In this document: positions 34,641 to 44,504 of the stretch, in pieces | How the letters are laid out: the number at the start of each line of letters is the position of its first letter | How positions within the stretch are numbered: position 1 is the stretch's first letter | Assembly (NCBI GenBank): GCA_963556195.1 | Contig: OY744519.1 | Coordinates: 35,118,801-35,182,800 of the forward strand | DNA: 64,000 bases | DNA from: Sepiola atlantica | Taxonomy: Eukaryota; Mollusca; Cephalopoda; Sepiida; Sepiolidae | Direction: 5' to 3' | Translations under genes and position numbers: made by a program | The notes under the pieces: model-generated | What the model was told of the DNA's origin: nothing | Seen by the model: only the letters and a program-made list of their open reading frames with translations | Databases searched by the model: none

Positions 34641-36068
34641 CGTTGTAATAGTTGAGGTCACTTAAGAAGAGAAGAGGAAAAAAATAAAAATAAAAATAAA
34701 AGTACAAACTTAAAAAGCAAGGAAGAACAACGATAAAAAAAGAAAGTCCTAGAAAAGTCTTAGAATAGTAGCTCGTGCATTATTTCTTCCACCAAGCCAA
34801 CAAGCAAATAATCGGTCCCAAATACATTCAATAAAACCACAAAACCGGAACAATGTGCGATAATACACTTTCACGTCGGCCGGTACAATGATGAATAAAT
34901 CCCCCCCCCCACAAGAAAACAAAAGAACTAAACCATTCAAGACCGCTCACAAGTTACCATTCCAATCCAATGATAGTATGGGAATTCTAAATCCAACTTC
35001 TCACAAAGAAAAGTCAACACAAATGTTCGTCCGAGTTCAAAGAGACTTATTTCAATTGTTGATTTATTACCCTTCGAAACAAACACACGACGAGTTGAAT
35101 GTCAATCCCGCAGAAAACTCCCTTCCATTAAGAAAAAATCTTAATATAGAAACTATTTATTCAAAATACTGTTTCTAAAAATATTTATTATTAAACCTAT
35201 TCCTTATAGAAATTAATTATCTAGTGTCTGGGACGTCATTTTACATTCTGGGAAAATATCCTTCATTTAATTAACTGCCGAATTATTATCGTTTTGTTGT
35301 TTAACGAAGCGAAAAAAGCCTATCCCGCAGAATTTGTTTTTAAAAGATTATTCATATATCAAAAATAAACTGTTATTACAAAAAGGCCTTCTACAAAAAT
35401 CTAGTTATTATTTTAAATCATTTAAAATATTTCCTTAACGGCTGTGTCTGTTTACAACTCTCTGTGGAGAATATTATTCTATATTCCATAAATAAATGTT
35501 ACTACGGAATATCGTTATCAGAAATCTATTTTCTATTTTGAAAAAAACTTGTTTTAATGGACCAGTTTATTTTTTTGTCAACTTTACGGGAAAATATCAC
35601 TCTTACTCGTTAAATGACAGGAGACTTTATTATTACTAATTTAAAATCCCGTACAAAATACTTTTTATAAAAATCCAATTGTTTCTATTTTTAGAAATTA
35701 AGTCCGTGTCGGCATGCATGTTTTTAAAATTATTTTTTCCTTAATTACTTTTCCCCATTCCTGCCACCAAATTGTTTTATTTATTTTAATCTAATTAAAA
35801 ACTAATTTAATTTAACCTAATTTAAATAAATAGTGATATCATCCAGGTTGCTATTTCTTATTTTTCACTTAAAATTACTTGAAATCCCCAATGCATTTCG
35901 TATAATATATCTATTTCCCAGAATAAATTGTGATTTATTATTTATTATTCCACTATCTTTTTATATGTAACACAATTTCCCCCTCTATTCCGCTGAATAA
36001 GTATTTACTATAGTTGACTATCACTGGGCCTTATTCCGATAGAATATTCCTACCTTATCACCCCCAAC
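34641..36068. other. AT-rich unassigned stretch
   Basis: C13 run at 34900-34912. From 35180 to 36060 there are loosely repeated ATTATT/TTTAAA-rich pieces but no definable unit. No coding signal. Confidence 0.4.
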
Positions 36069-36080
36069 CTAAGATATGTC

Positions 36081-36284
36081 TTGATTCAATTATTAGCGGA
36101 TGCTCGAGACTTAGTCGACAATCAGGCTTGTGTCGTTCGGCTATTACGGAAGGGGGCTGAACATTACTGCTACTTGGTCGATCCAGGGGTGCGCGTTTTC
36201 CCGCAGAACGCGTCTGTAGCCAACGGTGTTCACTCTACCTTCACTGTTCACAACACTGAAAACCGTGGTTGTTGTCGCTAGAAA
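36081..36284 (+). CDS. Unclassified open frame in a GC-richer island
   Basis: The 66-codon frame opens at TTG and ends at TAG; its surroundings are far more AT-rich. It reads as ordinary protein (for example LVDNQACVVRLLRKGAEHYC and HYCYLVDPGVRVFPQN) rather than low-complexity sequence. I do not recognise the family. It could be a single exon or a transposon gag/protease scrap. There is no start codon context, neighbour or splice evidence good enough to call a gene. Confidence 0.2.
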
Positions 36285-37025
36285 CTTTACCTACGTGACT
36301 CTACGCACGTCTTTGGATAAGCAGTGAGCAACGTGTTATTCGGGGAGTTAGTCTTCTAGTTTTGGCAGAAACCTTTCTCACCTGAGAAGAATAACAGCAT
36401 GTCTATCTTCAGTAAGTGTTTCAACGTGTTTATCCAATTTGTTGCATGCTTCACTTGCTTTCTCGCATCTTCTTTAACAGAAAATGTCCTTTACTTATCT
36501 TGTATCGAACATAGCGGATGTTCAGTTTGAATAAATATGGCATCATTCCAAATATGGTTTTAGATTTGAAGTCGAGATCTGATTTGTCGCGTCATTAAGC
36601 ATGATTGACATGATATGATCTCTGCGGTCAGCGGTAACCCCGTATAAGGAAAGTATATTTGATGGATTACTTTGATATTGTGTTATAAAAACTATTTGAA
36701 GTCGATTACTTATTTCTTGAGTAAACGTTAGTAAGAAAATAAAATGTAATAAATTTCCGCATATATAAACGTGTTTAGACTCCCAGCTAGGAAAACACAT
36801 TTATGTAAGGGAAATGTATATTAATAATGAGATGAATAAAGTATATTTAAGATGAAATTGTCGTCGTTTCCGTCTTCAAAAATCTGTCCGAGCAAAGTAT
36901 CAACAAGAAATAATGCATTTAATCCTAATTCATCTGGTTATATTTATAAAAGTTAAGCAACTATATTTGGTAACCCAATTACCATAGTATGATGATTGAA
37001 TTAGTCTAAGATAGACTGTTTTTTG

Positions 37026-37029
<4 letters not shown>
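36285..37029. other. Unassigned sequence
   Basis: The 85-codon minus-strand frame at 36543-36800 has no recognised motif. Nothing else noted. Confidence 0.4.

Positions 37030-37076
<47 letters not shown>
37030..37076. repeat. (TA)n microsatellite
   Basis: TA dinucleotide. Confidence 0.95.
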
Positions 37077-37079
<3 letters not shown>

Positions 37080-37229
37080 ATTACGCTAAAGAAGGTCGCG
37101 GGAAGTGGCCGAAAATTTTGCTTTTTTTAAGAAATTTTATATTCCTGACATAACGTATAAGAAATAAATACAAAATTATATAAACACATATATACATATA
37201 TTTTACATTAATCTTGTATAAACACCCCC

Positions 37230-37240
<11 letters not shown>

Positions 37241-37301
<61 letters not shown>
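37241..37301. repeat. (CA)n(TA)n microsatellite
   Basis: Short CA run, then about 60 bp TA, abutting the minus-strand hammerhead element at its 3' side. Confidence 0.95.
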
Positions 37302-37304
<3 letters not shown>

Positions 37305-37535
37305 TTTCGTTTATTTATCTATGGGCGTATACGTTTCATATAAAGCAAGTGACGTCACGCTGTATTAGTACTACCATTTACAGTGCTCTACTTTTTAACG
37401 AGGTGCTTCAAATATAAATATTTGTTATTGTTTATTTATCTATGGACGTATACGTCTCGTCTCTTTTCAATCAAGACTCATCAGCATAGAAGTATGACTA
37501 TTCACTACCGGTCACACGAGTTCGAGCCAAATTTG
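37302..37535 (-). mobile_element. Hammerhead element with internal deletion (retrozyme-like)
   Basis: Same family as 40707-41212. One full hammerhead lies at 37440-37489. A second, half hammerhead lies at 37319-37337. The two are only 121 bp apart instead of 338, so about 217 bp of the unit is missing. A B-box-like GGCTCGAACTCG (about 37518-37530, minus) precedes the ribozyme. The unit's TGACGTCA word is retained. Confidence 0.75.
37440..37489 (-). ncRNA. Hammerhead ribozyme, type I, one core change
   Basis: Minus strand: stem I CTATG/CATAG (37485-37489 with 37440-37444), CTGATGA, stem II GTCT/AGAC, then GAGA where the core needs GAAA, stem III CG-TATA-CG, and a GTC-type cleavage site. Relative to the 40730 copy, stem II changes on both strands (C to T and G to A) so pairing is preserved. 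GAGA should abolish or reduce cleavage. Confidence 0.8.
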
Positions 37536-37540
37536 ATGAT

Positions 37541-38880
37541 ATTTTGAAATTATTTAATTTCAGACTACCTTAAGTATTTAATAGGGGTAAAGTGCAGCGG
37601 ATAGTTGTTTATGTGTACTATTGTTGGGTGTAGGAGCTGTGATTATACGACTGGGAATCACCAAAGTATTGGAAGAGATCGAACTTCATCATGATCATTC
37701 GTTCTAGATTAAAAATTTCGAAAATCTTAGCTGCAGTTCAGTGCATCTTGAATACCTTGGAGAATTGTGACGGGGAATGTGAAGCAGTGGCTACCAGGAA
37801 ATATCATAGTTGGCATCCTGATTCTGTCTGCAAAACGAAATTTGGCGTGAAGATGCACAGTAAAAGGGGCGGCAAGATCCAAATGCGGTTATGCAGACTT
37901 TGGCGAAAAAAGATTGACGTCTGAATATCGACTATTAAAAAAATGGTTTAACGAGTATCTTCGTTACTCCTCATACAAAGATAGCAAGGACTAGCTACTC
38001 ACAACCAATGCCCAAGAGAACAGCCTTACGAAAGCCAATAACTTATTTAACAAGGTAAAGAAACAGTCGAGCTGGAGGTGCTCTGTTTTTGGTCGGGGCC
38101 AGTTGCACAATGCGAAGAACAACGGGTAGCGAGTCGACAATCAGCACGAACTCATGAGCGTCTTAAAGACAACATTCGCTCACACTTAGATGGTATTTGG
38201 GCATGTTTGACGTCAGGTCGCCCAACGTATTCTAAAATGGACTCAGACTAAATTAAAATGGGTACATCGAGTTGCCACCAACTGCAGCCAAACACTGGGT
38301 TGTGAGCTGCCTCGTTAGTAAAATAAATGGGTTTATTCTATGGTAAATAAGCTATTCTAGGGTTAATTCATACCGAAACACGAAGCATTGTTAACGTTTC
38401 GTTGTATACGATTAGTTGAAAACTAATAGATATTTACCCATAGTTTTTGAAACGTACTAGTAAACACATTTTTCTGAGAGTATTAGTGCTTAAGTCATCA
38501 CAATTGATCCGATAGAATTTGAACTCGTCTTAGTCGAATTCATGGGCATTGATAGAATCCATTGTACCAATAATGCACGCAATTCTTTTTAATCACGAGT
38601 AATGTAATCATTCTACTTTATGTACTGCAATCGCGTTCTGCTAAAATGCTATTCATATTTAATCAAAGGTAATACGATTATAATGATTAACAGACTGCAG
38701 ACAGTAGGATATGAGAATCTAAACTGAACTCGTTTTTTAATCAAAAGGTGGTTCATAAAGATAAACGTTGTTAAATAATGCAAAATTAATTTATATTTAC
38801 TCATTAATGTGTGTTTACTAATTAAAAATCAACCTACTGAATGTATTATTATAGACAGCTTATCAGACACACAGAGGCAT
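37541..38880. other. Unassigned; one 77-codon frame
   Basis: The frame at 37691-37924 (plus) is Cys/Lys/Arg-rich (…VQCILNTLENCDGECEAVA…) with no family I recognise. The GC level rises slightly over 37640-38300. This may be an old coding fragment, but nothing identifies it. Confidence 0.3.
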
Positions 38881-38888
38881 ACACACAC

Positions 38889-38891
<3 letters not shown>

Positions 38892-38934
<43 letters not shown>

Positions 38935-38960
38935 GGAGAGAGAGAGAGAGAGAGAGAGCG
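38892..38960. repeat. (TA)n(GA)n microsatellite
   Basis: TA then GA dinucleotides. Confidence 0.95.
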
Positions 38961-39012
38961 GGAGAAAAGAGAGTAGTGCAGTATTAGTGCAGTTCCAACG
39001 AGAAGAAAAGTA

Positions 39013-39308
39013 TATATGTAAAGGAGTAAGGCTACCAACATTTGTAAAAACCTTTTTTCAACATTTATTTATTCTTTTGTTATTTTAGCATTTTATAATT
39101 TTATAATTTAATATAACGCGTTTCAACCGGTGGTCCGCTCTCATCAGATATGTAAATCCATTGGAGTTACATATCTGATGAGAGCGGCTTATTGCTTGAA
39201 ACGCGTTATATAAAATTATAAAATCATAAAAGCAAAAAATGATAAATAAGAAAATACTAAATAAATGTTGAAAAAATGTTTTTACAAATGTTTGTAGCCT
39301 TATTCCTT

Positions 39309-39316
<8 letters not shown>
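39013..39316. mobile_element. 300-bp palindrome with paired hammerhead-like cores
   Basis: Arms 39013-39157 and 39168-39316 are reverse complements with a 10-bp loop. Plus strand: CTGATGA (39175-39181), GAGC...GCTT stem II, GAAAC (39198-39202). Minus strand: CTGATGA (39147-39141), a stem with CGG-ACCA-CCG, and GAAAC. Stem I/III pairing is poor, so cleavage is doubtful. The loop lies between the two cores, as in a snapback insertion of one terminal repeat. (TA)n follows at 39311. Confidence 0.75.
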
Positions 39317-39381
<65 letters not shown>

Positions 39382-39479
39382 GTACTTACGTATCGAGCAC
39401 TATTGAAGTAAATACTGAAAATTGATACATACAAAATTAGATCTCCTTATAAAATTTTATGTGGATACAAGAAATAGTA

Positions 39480-39555
<76 letters not shown>

Positions 39556-39565
39556 ATTCAGACGT

Positions 39566-39629
<64 letters not shown>
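39311..39629. repeat. Three (TA)n tracts
   Basis: TA dinucleotide at 39311-39378, 39480-39557 and 39570-39629, separated by about 100 bp of unique AT-rich DNA and a short interruption. Confidence 0.95.
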
Positions 39630-39633
<4 letters not shown>

Positions 39634-39873
39634 TCAGTATGACTTGGCGTTACTCATGATTAAATGAAGCTCACTACTATGCACTTTTCTACTATGTTCA
39701 TCACATAATTTTACATTCTTTATTTTCACTGACCCTGTGCGTCTCATTTATCCCCCACCCTAATATAGGCGGAAGAAGGTGAATGTGAGAAAACTCCCTG
39801 AATTAGTTTCTTACACATATATATATTAAAATCAAGTTTTAAGGGGATTCTGTCTTTATTGGTTACTTAGAAT

Positions 39874-40110
39874 GTGGGCACGTAGATATTCGGCACGTAA
39901 AGGGTAACGTAGATATTCGGCACGTAGAGGGTAACGTAGATATTCGGCACGTAGAGGGTAACGTAGATATTCGGCACGTAGAGGGTAACGTAGATATTCG
40001 GCACGTAGAGGGTAACGTAGATATTCGGCACGTAGAGGGTAACGTAGATATTCGGCACGTAGAGGGTAACGTAGAGATTCGGCACGTAGAGGGTAACGTA
40101 GAGATTCGGG
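39874..40110. repeat. 27-bp minisatellite, about 8.7 units
   Basis: Unit 'ggcacgtagagggtaacg' plus 'tagatattc', 27 bp, repeated about nine times with only one or two changes. The last two units have 'gagattc' instead of 'gatattc'. Because 27 is a multiple of three, the minus strand stays open as a repeated nine-residue peptide (NIYVTLYVP); no sign that it is expressed. Confidence 0.97.
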
Positions 40111-40368
40111 ATAACTTCTATTGTTTTCTCCACAAGATTTAATTCATATGATCTAAATCTTTAAAAAATAGAATACATTTTGAATGGGGATTATTTCCTC
40201 ATAATCCCCTTAGAGGTATACGTAGAGATTTAGAAGCACTACCATTGTTCTCCCCAATACATTTCACATAGATAGGAACACACTTTTATCTTTTATATAG
40301 AGTCTATTACCTTTCTTACTATAAAGAACGCACAAATAAAACATACATGTACATTATTTATATATGTG

Positions 40369-40371
40369 TGT

Positions 40372-40418
<47 letters not shown>

Positions 40419-40491
40419 TATATATACATATATATACATATAAATATATATATATATACATATATATACATATATATATAAATATATATAT

Positions 40492-40528
<37 letters not shown>
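40369..40528. repeat. Interrupted (TA)n microsatellite
   Basis: TA with AAATA and CATA interruptions. Confidence 0.95.
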
Positions 40529-40531
<3 letters not shown>

Positions 40532-40532
<1 letters not shown>

Positions 40533-40684
40533 GGTTTATAACTAAAAGATAACTTTTAGAGAATTAGACCTATTGTGAGAAGAAGAATAAATATGTTTAT
40601 TTACTAAATGCTCCTTGTTCTGAACAACTGAAGATATTGATCTGTTTCCATTTACAGGTCTAACTATTTTTCATTGACTCACCT
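40532..40684 (+). repeat. Short dispersed repeat bounded by (TA)n
   Basis: Second copy of the 8719-8818 repeat, sharing 'taacttttagaga-tt-gacctattgtgag' at its start and 'cattgactcacc' at its end. Longer here by about 50 bp. Confidence 0.5.
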
Positions 40685-40729
40685 TATATATATATATATA
40701 TATATAAAATATTTGTTGTTGTTTATTAT

Positions 40730-40779
40730 CTATGTACGTATACGTTTCGTCCCTTTTCAATCAGGACTCATCAGCATAG
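40730..40779 (-). ncRNA. Hammerhead ribozyme, type I, apparently intact
   Basis: Minus strand, 5' to 3': stem I CTATG (40779-40775), CTGATGA (40774-40768), stem II GTCC...GGAC with a loop, GAAA (40748-40745), stem III CG-TATA-CG (40744-40737), TA (cleavage after the A of GTA), and stem I CATAG (40734-40730). All conserved core bases are present and all three helices pair. The two-pair stem III is typical of Penelope/retrozyme minimal hammerheads, which often act better as dimers. Confidence 0.9.
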
Positions 40780-41067
40780 AGATATGACTATTCACTATCG
40801 GTCGTACGATTCGAAACCCTGGATTACAAGTATTTTTAAACTTACATCCAACGTCGTTAACCACGCGCCCAATATTTGAATAGCCGATAAACAATGATAA
40901 TTTAACACATATAAAAGCGGCATGATGTCGAGGCATTCTACTTCTATTAAAGAAGGAATGATGCATATAAAGCAAGTGACGTCATGCTGTGTTTGTACTA
41001 CCATTTAGAGTGCTCTACTTATTTTACGAGGAGCGACAAATATAAAATATTTGTTGTTGTTTATTAT

Positions 41068-41117
41068 CTATGTACGTATACGTTTCGTCCCTTTTCAATC
41101 AGGACTCATCAGCATAG
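41068..41117 (-). ncRNA. Hammerhead ribozyme, type I, second unit
   Basis: Identical core and helices to 40730-40779, exactly 338 bp away. Self-cleavage at both sites would release a 338-nt RNA with 5'-hydroxyl and 2',3'-cyclic phosphate ends, suitable for circularisation. Confidence 0.9.
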
Positions 41118-41224
41118 AGATATGACTATTCACTACCGGTCGTACGATTCGAAACCCTAGATTACAAGTATTTTTCAACTTACATCCAACGTCGTTAACC
41201 GCGCGCCCAATATATATATACATG

Positions 41225-41380
41225 TGTGCGTGCGTATGTGGTTTGCATAGATGTGTGATAAGCAAAGAGGTCTAAGGTTCATACCGCACAGTCAGTGGGT
41301 CAGTTCTATGCATAGCCACATTGATGAGTTTTAGAGAGACGACATAACTGCTTGTCTGTGAATGTAAATATTTAATTATT
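41225..41380 (+). mobile_element. tRNA-headed SINE with decayed hammerhead-like core
   Basis: A B-box-like AGGTTCATACC precedes 'catagccaca', TTGATGA (41321-41327), hairpin GTTTT-AGA-GAGAC (41328-41340) and a disrupted GACATAAC in place of GAAAC. It starts about 10 bp after the 40707-41212 element but is on the opposite strand. Confidence 0.6.
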
Positions 41381-41534
41381 TAATTATTAGTATAGTCCAC
41401 CTTAAAAGGGGAACACTGTGTTTAATTAATAGTTTCTGTCATAGCTGTAATGCATAGGTTATCTCCGCTGTCAAAGCGCAGATTCAACTCTTTGAAGAAA
41501 CAATGTATCGTACTGATAAGCTGCGGTTTTTATA

Positions 41535-41690
41535 ATACTGAAACGCTGGTAACGTGGATAAAGATGTCGAATTATGAGACTCGAAGTCGAAGGTTCAGTC
41601 TGTGCAACCGACAGGTCAATTGTATATATAGCCACATTGATTCGTCTTAAAGAGACGAAACAACCTATATAAATATTTAATTATAAATAT
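41535..41690 (+). mobile_element. tRNA-headed SINE with hammerhead-like core
   Basis: A-box-like TGGTAACGTGGATAAAG (about 41548-41564) and B-box-like AGGTTCAGTCTG precede 'atagccaca', TTGATTC (41637-41643), hairpin GTCTT-AAA-GAGAC (41644-41656) and GAAAC (41657-41661). Stem II covaries with the other copies; the core is mutated. Confidence 0.65.
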
Positions 41691-42650
41691 AAAGAAACTT
41701 AAAACAAATATTTGATTTCTTTAAAGAAAAAGACAGGTCGTTATTTAGTTTCTAAACTCAAAATAATTACAATTGTATGATGTTTCAAAAGAAGGGACTA
41801 TATATTAGTAAAATATATATACATATACGTGGTGATTTTATAATTGACTATTCCATCTCCTGTTTGATACTTAATTTTATTACATTTGACTGTTAATAAA
41901 TAATGAGAGAGAAAGGAAGAAGAAGAAGAAGAAGAAGAAGGAGAGAGAGAGAGAGAGAGAGAGGGGTTATAGTGATTGTATGACATAAGAGCTGAGGAGG
42001 GTGAGAATAATACACAGATTTTAAAGAGATAGGGAAACTTAGTGAGTAAATTGCAAATTACGGCAAATCAGAATTTTATCTAGCGTATTTACCAGAGAAT
42101 GTTATGTCAAGAAGCATCTCATTCTCTTTGTGTTGCGTATTTGGCAAAATCAAAGCACCTGCACTATATATGTGTTGCTTTTTCTATATGCTGTCGTTAT
42201 TGGCATAGAAGGTGCTCGACTGAGCTCCAATCGCTGATTCATCATTGAAAGATATCCAAAAGAACTCGGGGTTCTAGCAAAACTGAAAACAACTTTACTT
42301 TCAATTGCTTTTTGAATTTCCATGAAGAAAGTTTCTTTCCCAGAACTATTTGTCTGTTGAACACATTACCACATAAATGCTCTCCTGCATACTACAACAT
42401 GATCATCTTAAAACTTAATGTCAACAAATACTTGTCATAAACTGTCAGCATAAGTAATCAATATTTGTTCATCCCATTCAACATCTTCAATTCTCTCATA
42501 ATATTATTCATCATTCTACTAGCAATCCACACATTAATCATCATTCTTGATTGGCTTTTGGACTTAAGAACTAGTTACTAGTTAGTAAACACCAAACCAA
42601 AACCAACTGATTACTGTTTTTCGCATTAAATAACTACTTTGACTAGGAGC
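41691..42650. other. Unassigned, with (GAA)n(GA)n at 41917-41962
   Basis: A GAA/GA microsatellite is the only recognised feature. The rest is AT-rich without a coding signal. Confidence 0.5.
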
Positions 42651-42900
42651 AAAGTGTAGTATTTGTTCTGATAATACACTTCATCTTTTCTGTCCTCGGT
42701 CAGTGAAGGACAAATCTATGGCAATTTTTATTTTTGTTCCAATCAAGATGTCTCGTCTTGGGGAGCTGGATTTTTCACACATTAAGAAAACGACCTTATA
42801 TCTAACTCTGCCCTCGTGGGGAGGCAAGTAAATAGGAACAAGCATTAATGCCAACTTGTCGTTTCATTTTGAAGCCTTTAGATGTTCTTTGATAAACCGA
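42645..42900 (+). mobile_element. U2-headed SINE copy
   Basis: 'gcaaagtgtagtatttgttctg' retains the U2-like segment after AAGATCA. The body words follow: 'ttctgtcctcggtcagtgaa', 'tttttgttccaatcaaga', 'tcttggggagctggattttt' and 'gtggggaggcaagtaaatag'. The 3' end reaches 'gtcgtttcattttgaagcct', shared with the 50935 copy, and then a 38-bp satellite. Confidence 0.75.
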
Positions 42901-42919
42901 CGAAAATGCTATTCAAACT

Positions 42920-43050
42920 TGAGTATAACATGCTATTTTAAACTTAAGCAATACAGACCATCAACAATGCTATTTAAAACTTAAGCGTGACAGACCATCA
43001 AAAATGCTATTCAAAACTTAAGCGTGACAGACCAACGAACATGCAATTTT
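42920..43050. repeat. 38-bp satellite, about three units
   Basis: 'acttaagcgtgacagacc' at 42979 and 43017 defines a 38-bp unit that also holds 'aaaatgctatt'. It sits directly after a U2-headed SINE. The same satellite is at 51180-51535, also directly after a U2-headed SINE. Confidence 0.85.
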
Positions 43051-43054
43051 GAAC

Positions 43055-43130
43055 TTTTAAAACCGACTTTGTGTTCAGTTTTACCCTCGTGGGATGGCAA
43101 GTAAACACGAACTACTATTAATGAATTCCA
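43055..43130 (+). mobile_element. U2-headed SINE, 3' part
   Basis: 'ttaccctcgtgggatggcaa' followed by 'gtaaacacgaac' repeats the SINE 3' end after the satellite, so SINE sequence brackets the array. Confidence 0.55.
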
Positions 43131-43625
43131 CCATTCTGGACTTTATTTAGAATTTCAACAATTTATTACTAACAAGCTATTTCGGTTACCGCCTGTGTGA
43201 CATAATATAAACAACACAAATACGCTAAATACACAGTGATGTTAACATAATACCCAACTATTATTAGAATTATTATTTCTTTGTGACACTTTCTTTAGTC
43301 TGATCACGCTAGCTTCATTAATTTTCCTTCGGATATTAATATTACGAACAATCAAAGCAACAATGTGTTTAATTCAAAGGTTTACGTCACGCATTCGAAA
43401 CAAAGTCATACGCACTTCATTCAAATAATTGGAGATTAAAACCGTTCGGATTTAGTTTATTTTGGATTGATCGATCGGGGATTTGCCACCTGATTCACTA
43501 ATTTTCGACTAATAACTATTCTGGGAAACTCCTTGTTAGTTGTATGTGCATAGATATTACTGTGTGCGGTCTGTATAATGGATACACACACGTACTATGG
43601 AATCAGCACGGCCGAGTTAAAATCA
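43131..43625. other. Unassigned AT-rich DNA
   Basis: No feature recognised. Confidence 0.4.
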
Positions 43626-43626
43626 T

Positions 43627-44396
43627 GGATCTTTTGTAGAAGAGCCCTGCCACTTATTTAAAAATTAGTTTTTGACACATAAATTACCCGGTCAGTTATG
43701 CGTGGTGCGTCTACGCATCCTTGACCTAATTTGGTGAGTCATGTAAATATGCGTCGTGTTAGAGTTAGGATTAGGTTTCAGACCTCCATGATTGCAAAAT
43801 AAACGTCACTGTAGAACGCATAAAGTTTGATTTAGTGTTAGGTTAGTTTAGGTTAGGTTAGGTTAGAGGTAGGATCTAGGTCTATTAGTTGAGATCGAGG
43901 AAATCCTAATCTATCGCCGTCCAAAATTCAGAATAAACGTCAGTGTGGAACGCAATGAGTTCGGATTAGGGTTAAAGTTACTGTAAGGGTCAGAATCCTG
44001 GGCTGCTCGTTCAGGTCGAGGAATTCCTCATTTATCGCCATACAACAAATGCAGAATTAATGTCAGTGTGCAACACATTATGTTCAGGTTAGGGTTAGTT
44101 TAGCCTTGGAGTTAGGACTAGAGTCCTGGTCTGCTCGTAGAGGTCGGGGGAAACTTCATTTATCGCCATACAAAAATGCAGAATAAACGCCAATATGGGA
44201 CGTATCGCGGATTAGTGGATAGCTATCTGTGTGAGTTTATGGTGAGGCAGGAATATAAGGGAAATGATTTTTTATGCAAATACTCAATAATTAGAATTAA
44301 TTCCATCTTCTAAAGTACGTGATAAAACGTTTTTTACTACAACTCGCATTTTGTCTATTTTCTTTTTGTGGGGGAGGCTCTTCTACAAAAACATCC
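43627..44396. mobile_element. 770-bp terminal-inverted-repeat element with internal repeats
   Basis: The left end GGATCTTTTGTAGAAGAGCC and right end GGCTCTTCTACAAAAACATCC are inverted repeats; 15 bp match exactly (43632-43646 with 44376-44390). Inside are four diverged units of about 125 bp marked by 'gcagaataaacgtcagtgtg'-like words near 43798, 43932, 44055 and 44182. Each is followed by GTTAGGGTTAG-like runs and 'ctgctcgt-gaggtcg'. No frame of note, so it is non-autonomous. I could not see a clear target-site duplication. Confidence 0.6.
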
Positions 44397-44504
44397 TAAA
44401 CATGCCCTTATAAAAATGGGGAAGCTATGAACCACCAGCCTCGCTAAAACTCTGGGTCAAATAGCAGTGTTCAATTATTCGTATAGACTAAATTGTTTCT
44501 AATA

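Larger units (their letters stand above)
40707..41212 (-). mobile_element. tRNA-headed hammerhead element, 1.5 tandem 338-bp units
   Basis: The word 'tatgtacgtatacgtttcgt' starts at 40731 and again at 41069, a 338-bp period with very high identity. In minus orientation each repeat starts with a tRNA-like head: A-box-like TGGTTAACGACGTTGG near 40851-40866, then B-box-like GGGTTTCGAATC at 40808-40819, and again in the second copy. About 30 nt later comes a complete hammerhead. The 5' end (41212) coincides with the head and the 3' end (40707) lies about 23 nt past a ribozyme, with an AACAACAA-type tail; both ends meet TA-rich DNA. The unit also has a TGACGTCA palindrome. The arrangement matches SINE-like hammerhead retroelements and animal retrozymes. 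No protein is encoded. Confidence 0.85.

Noticed and set aside
39874..40110. CRISPR-like array
   Set aside because: Direct 27-bp units without unique spacers; a minisatellite in animal DNA. The 44-bp and 127-bp arrays were rejected for the same reason.
43840..43872. Interstitial telomere repeat
   Set aside because: GGTTA/GTTAGG runs are short and irregular, and they recur as part of a 125-bp internal unit.
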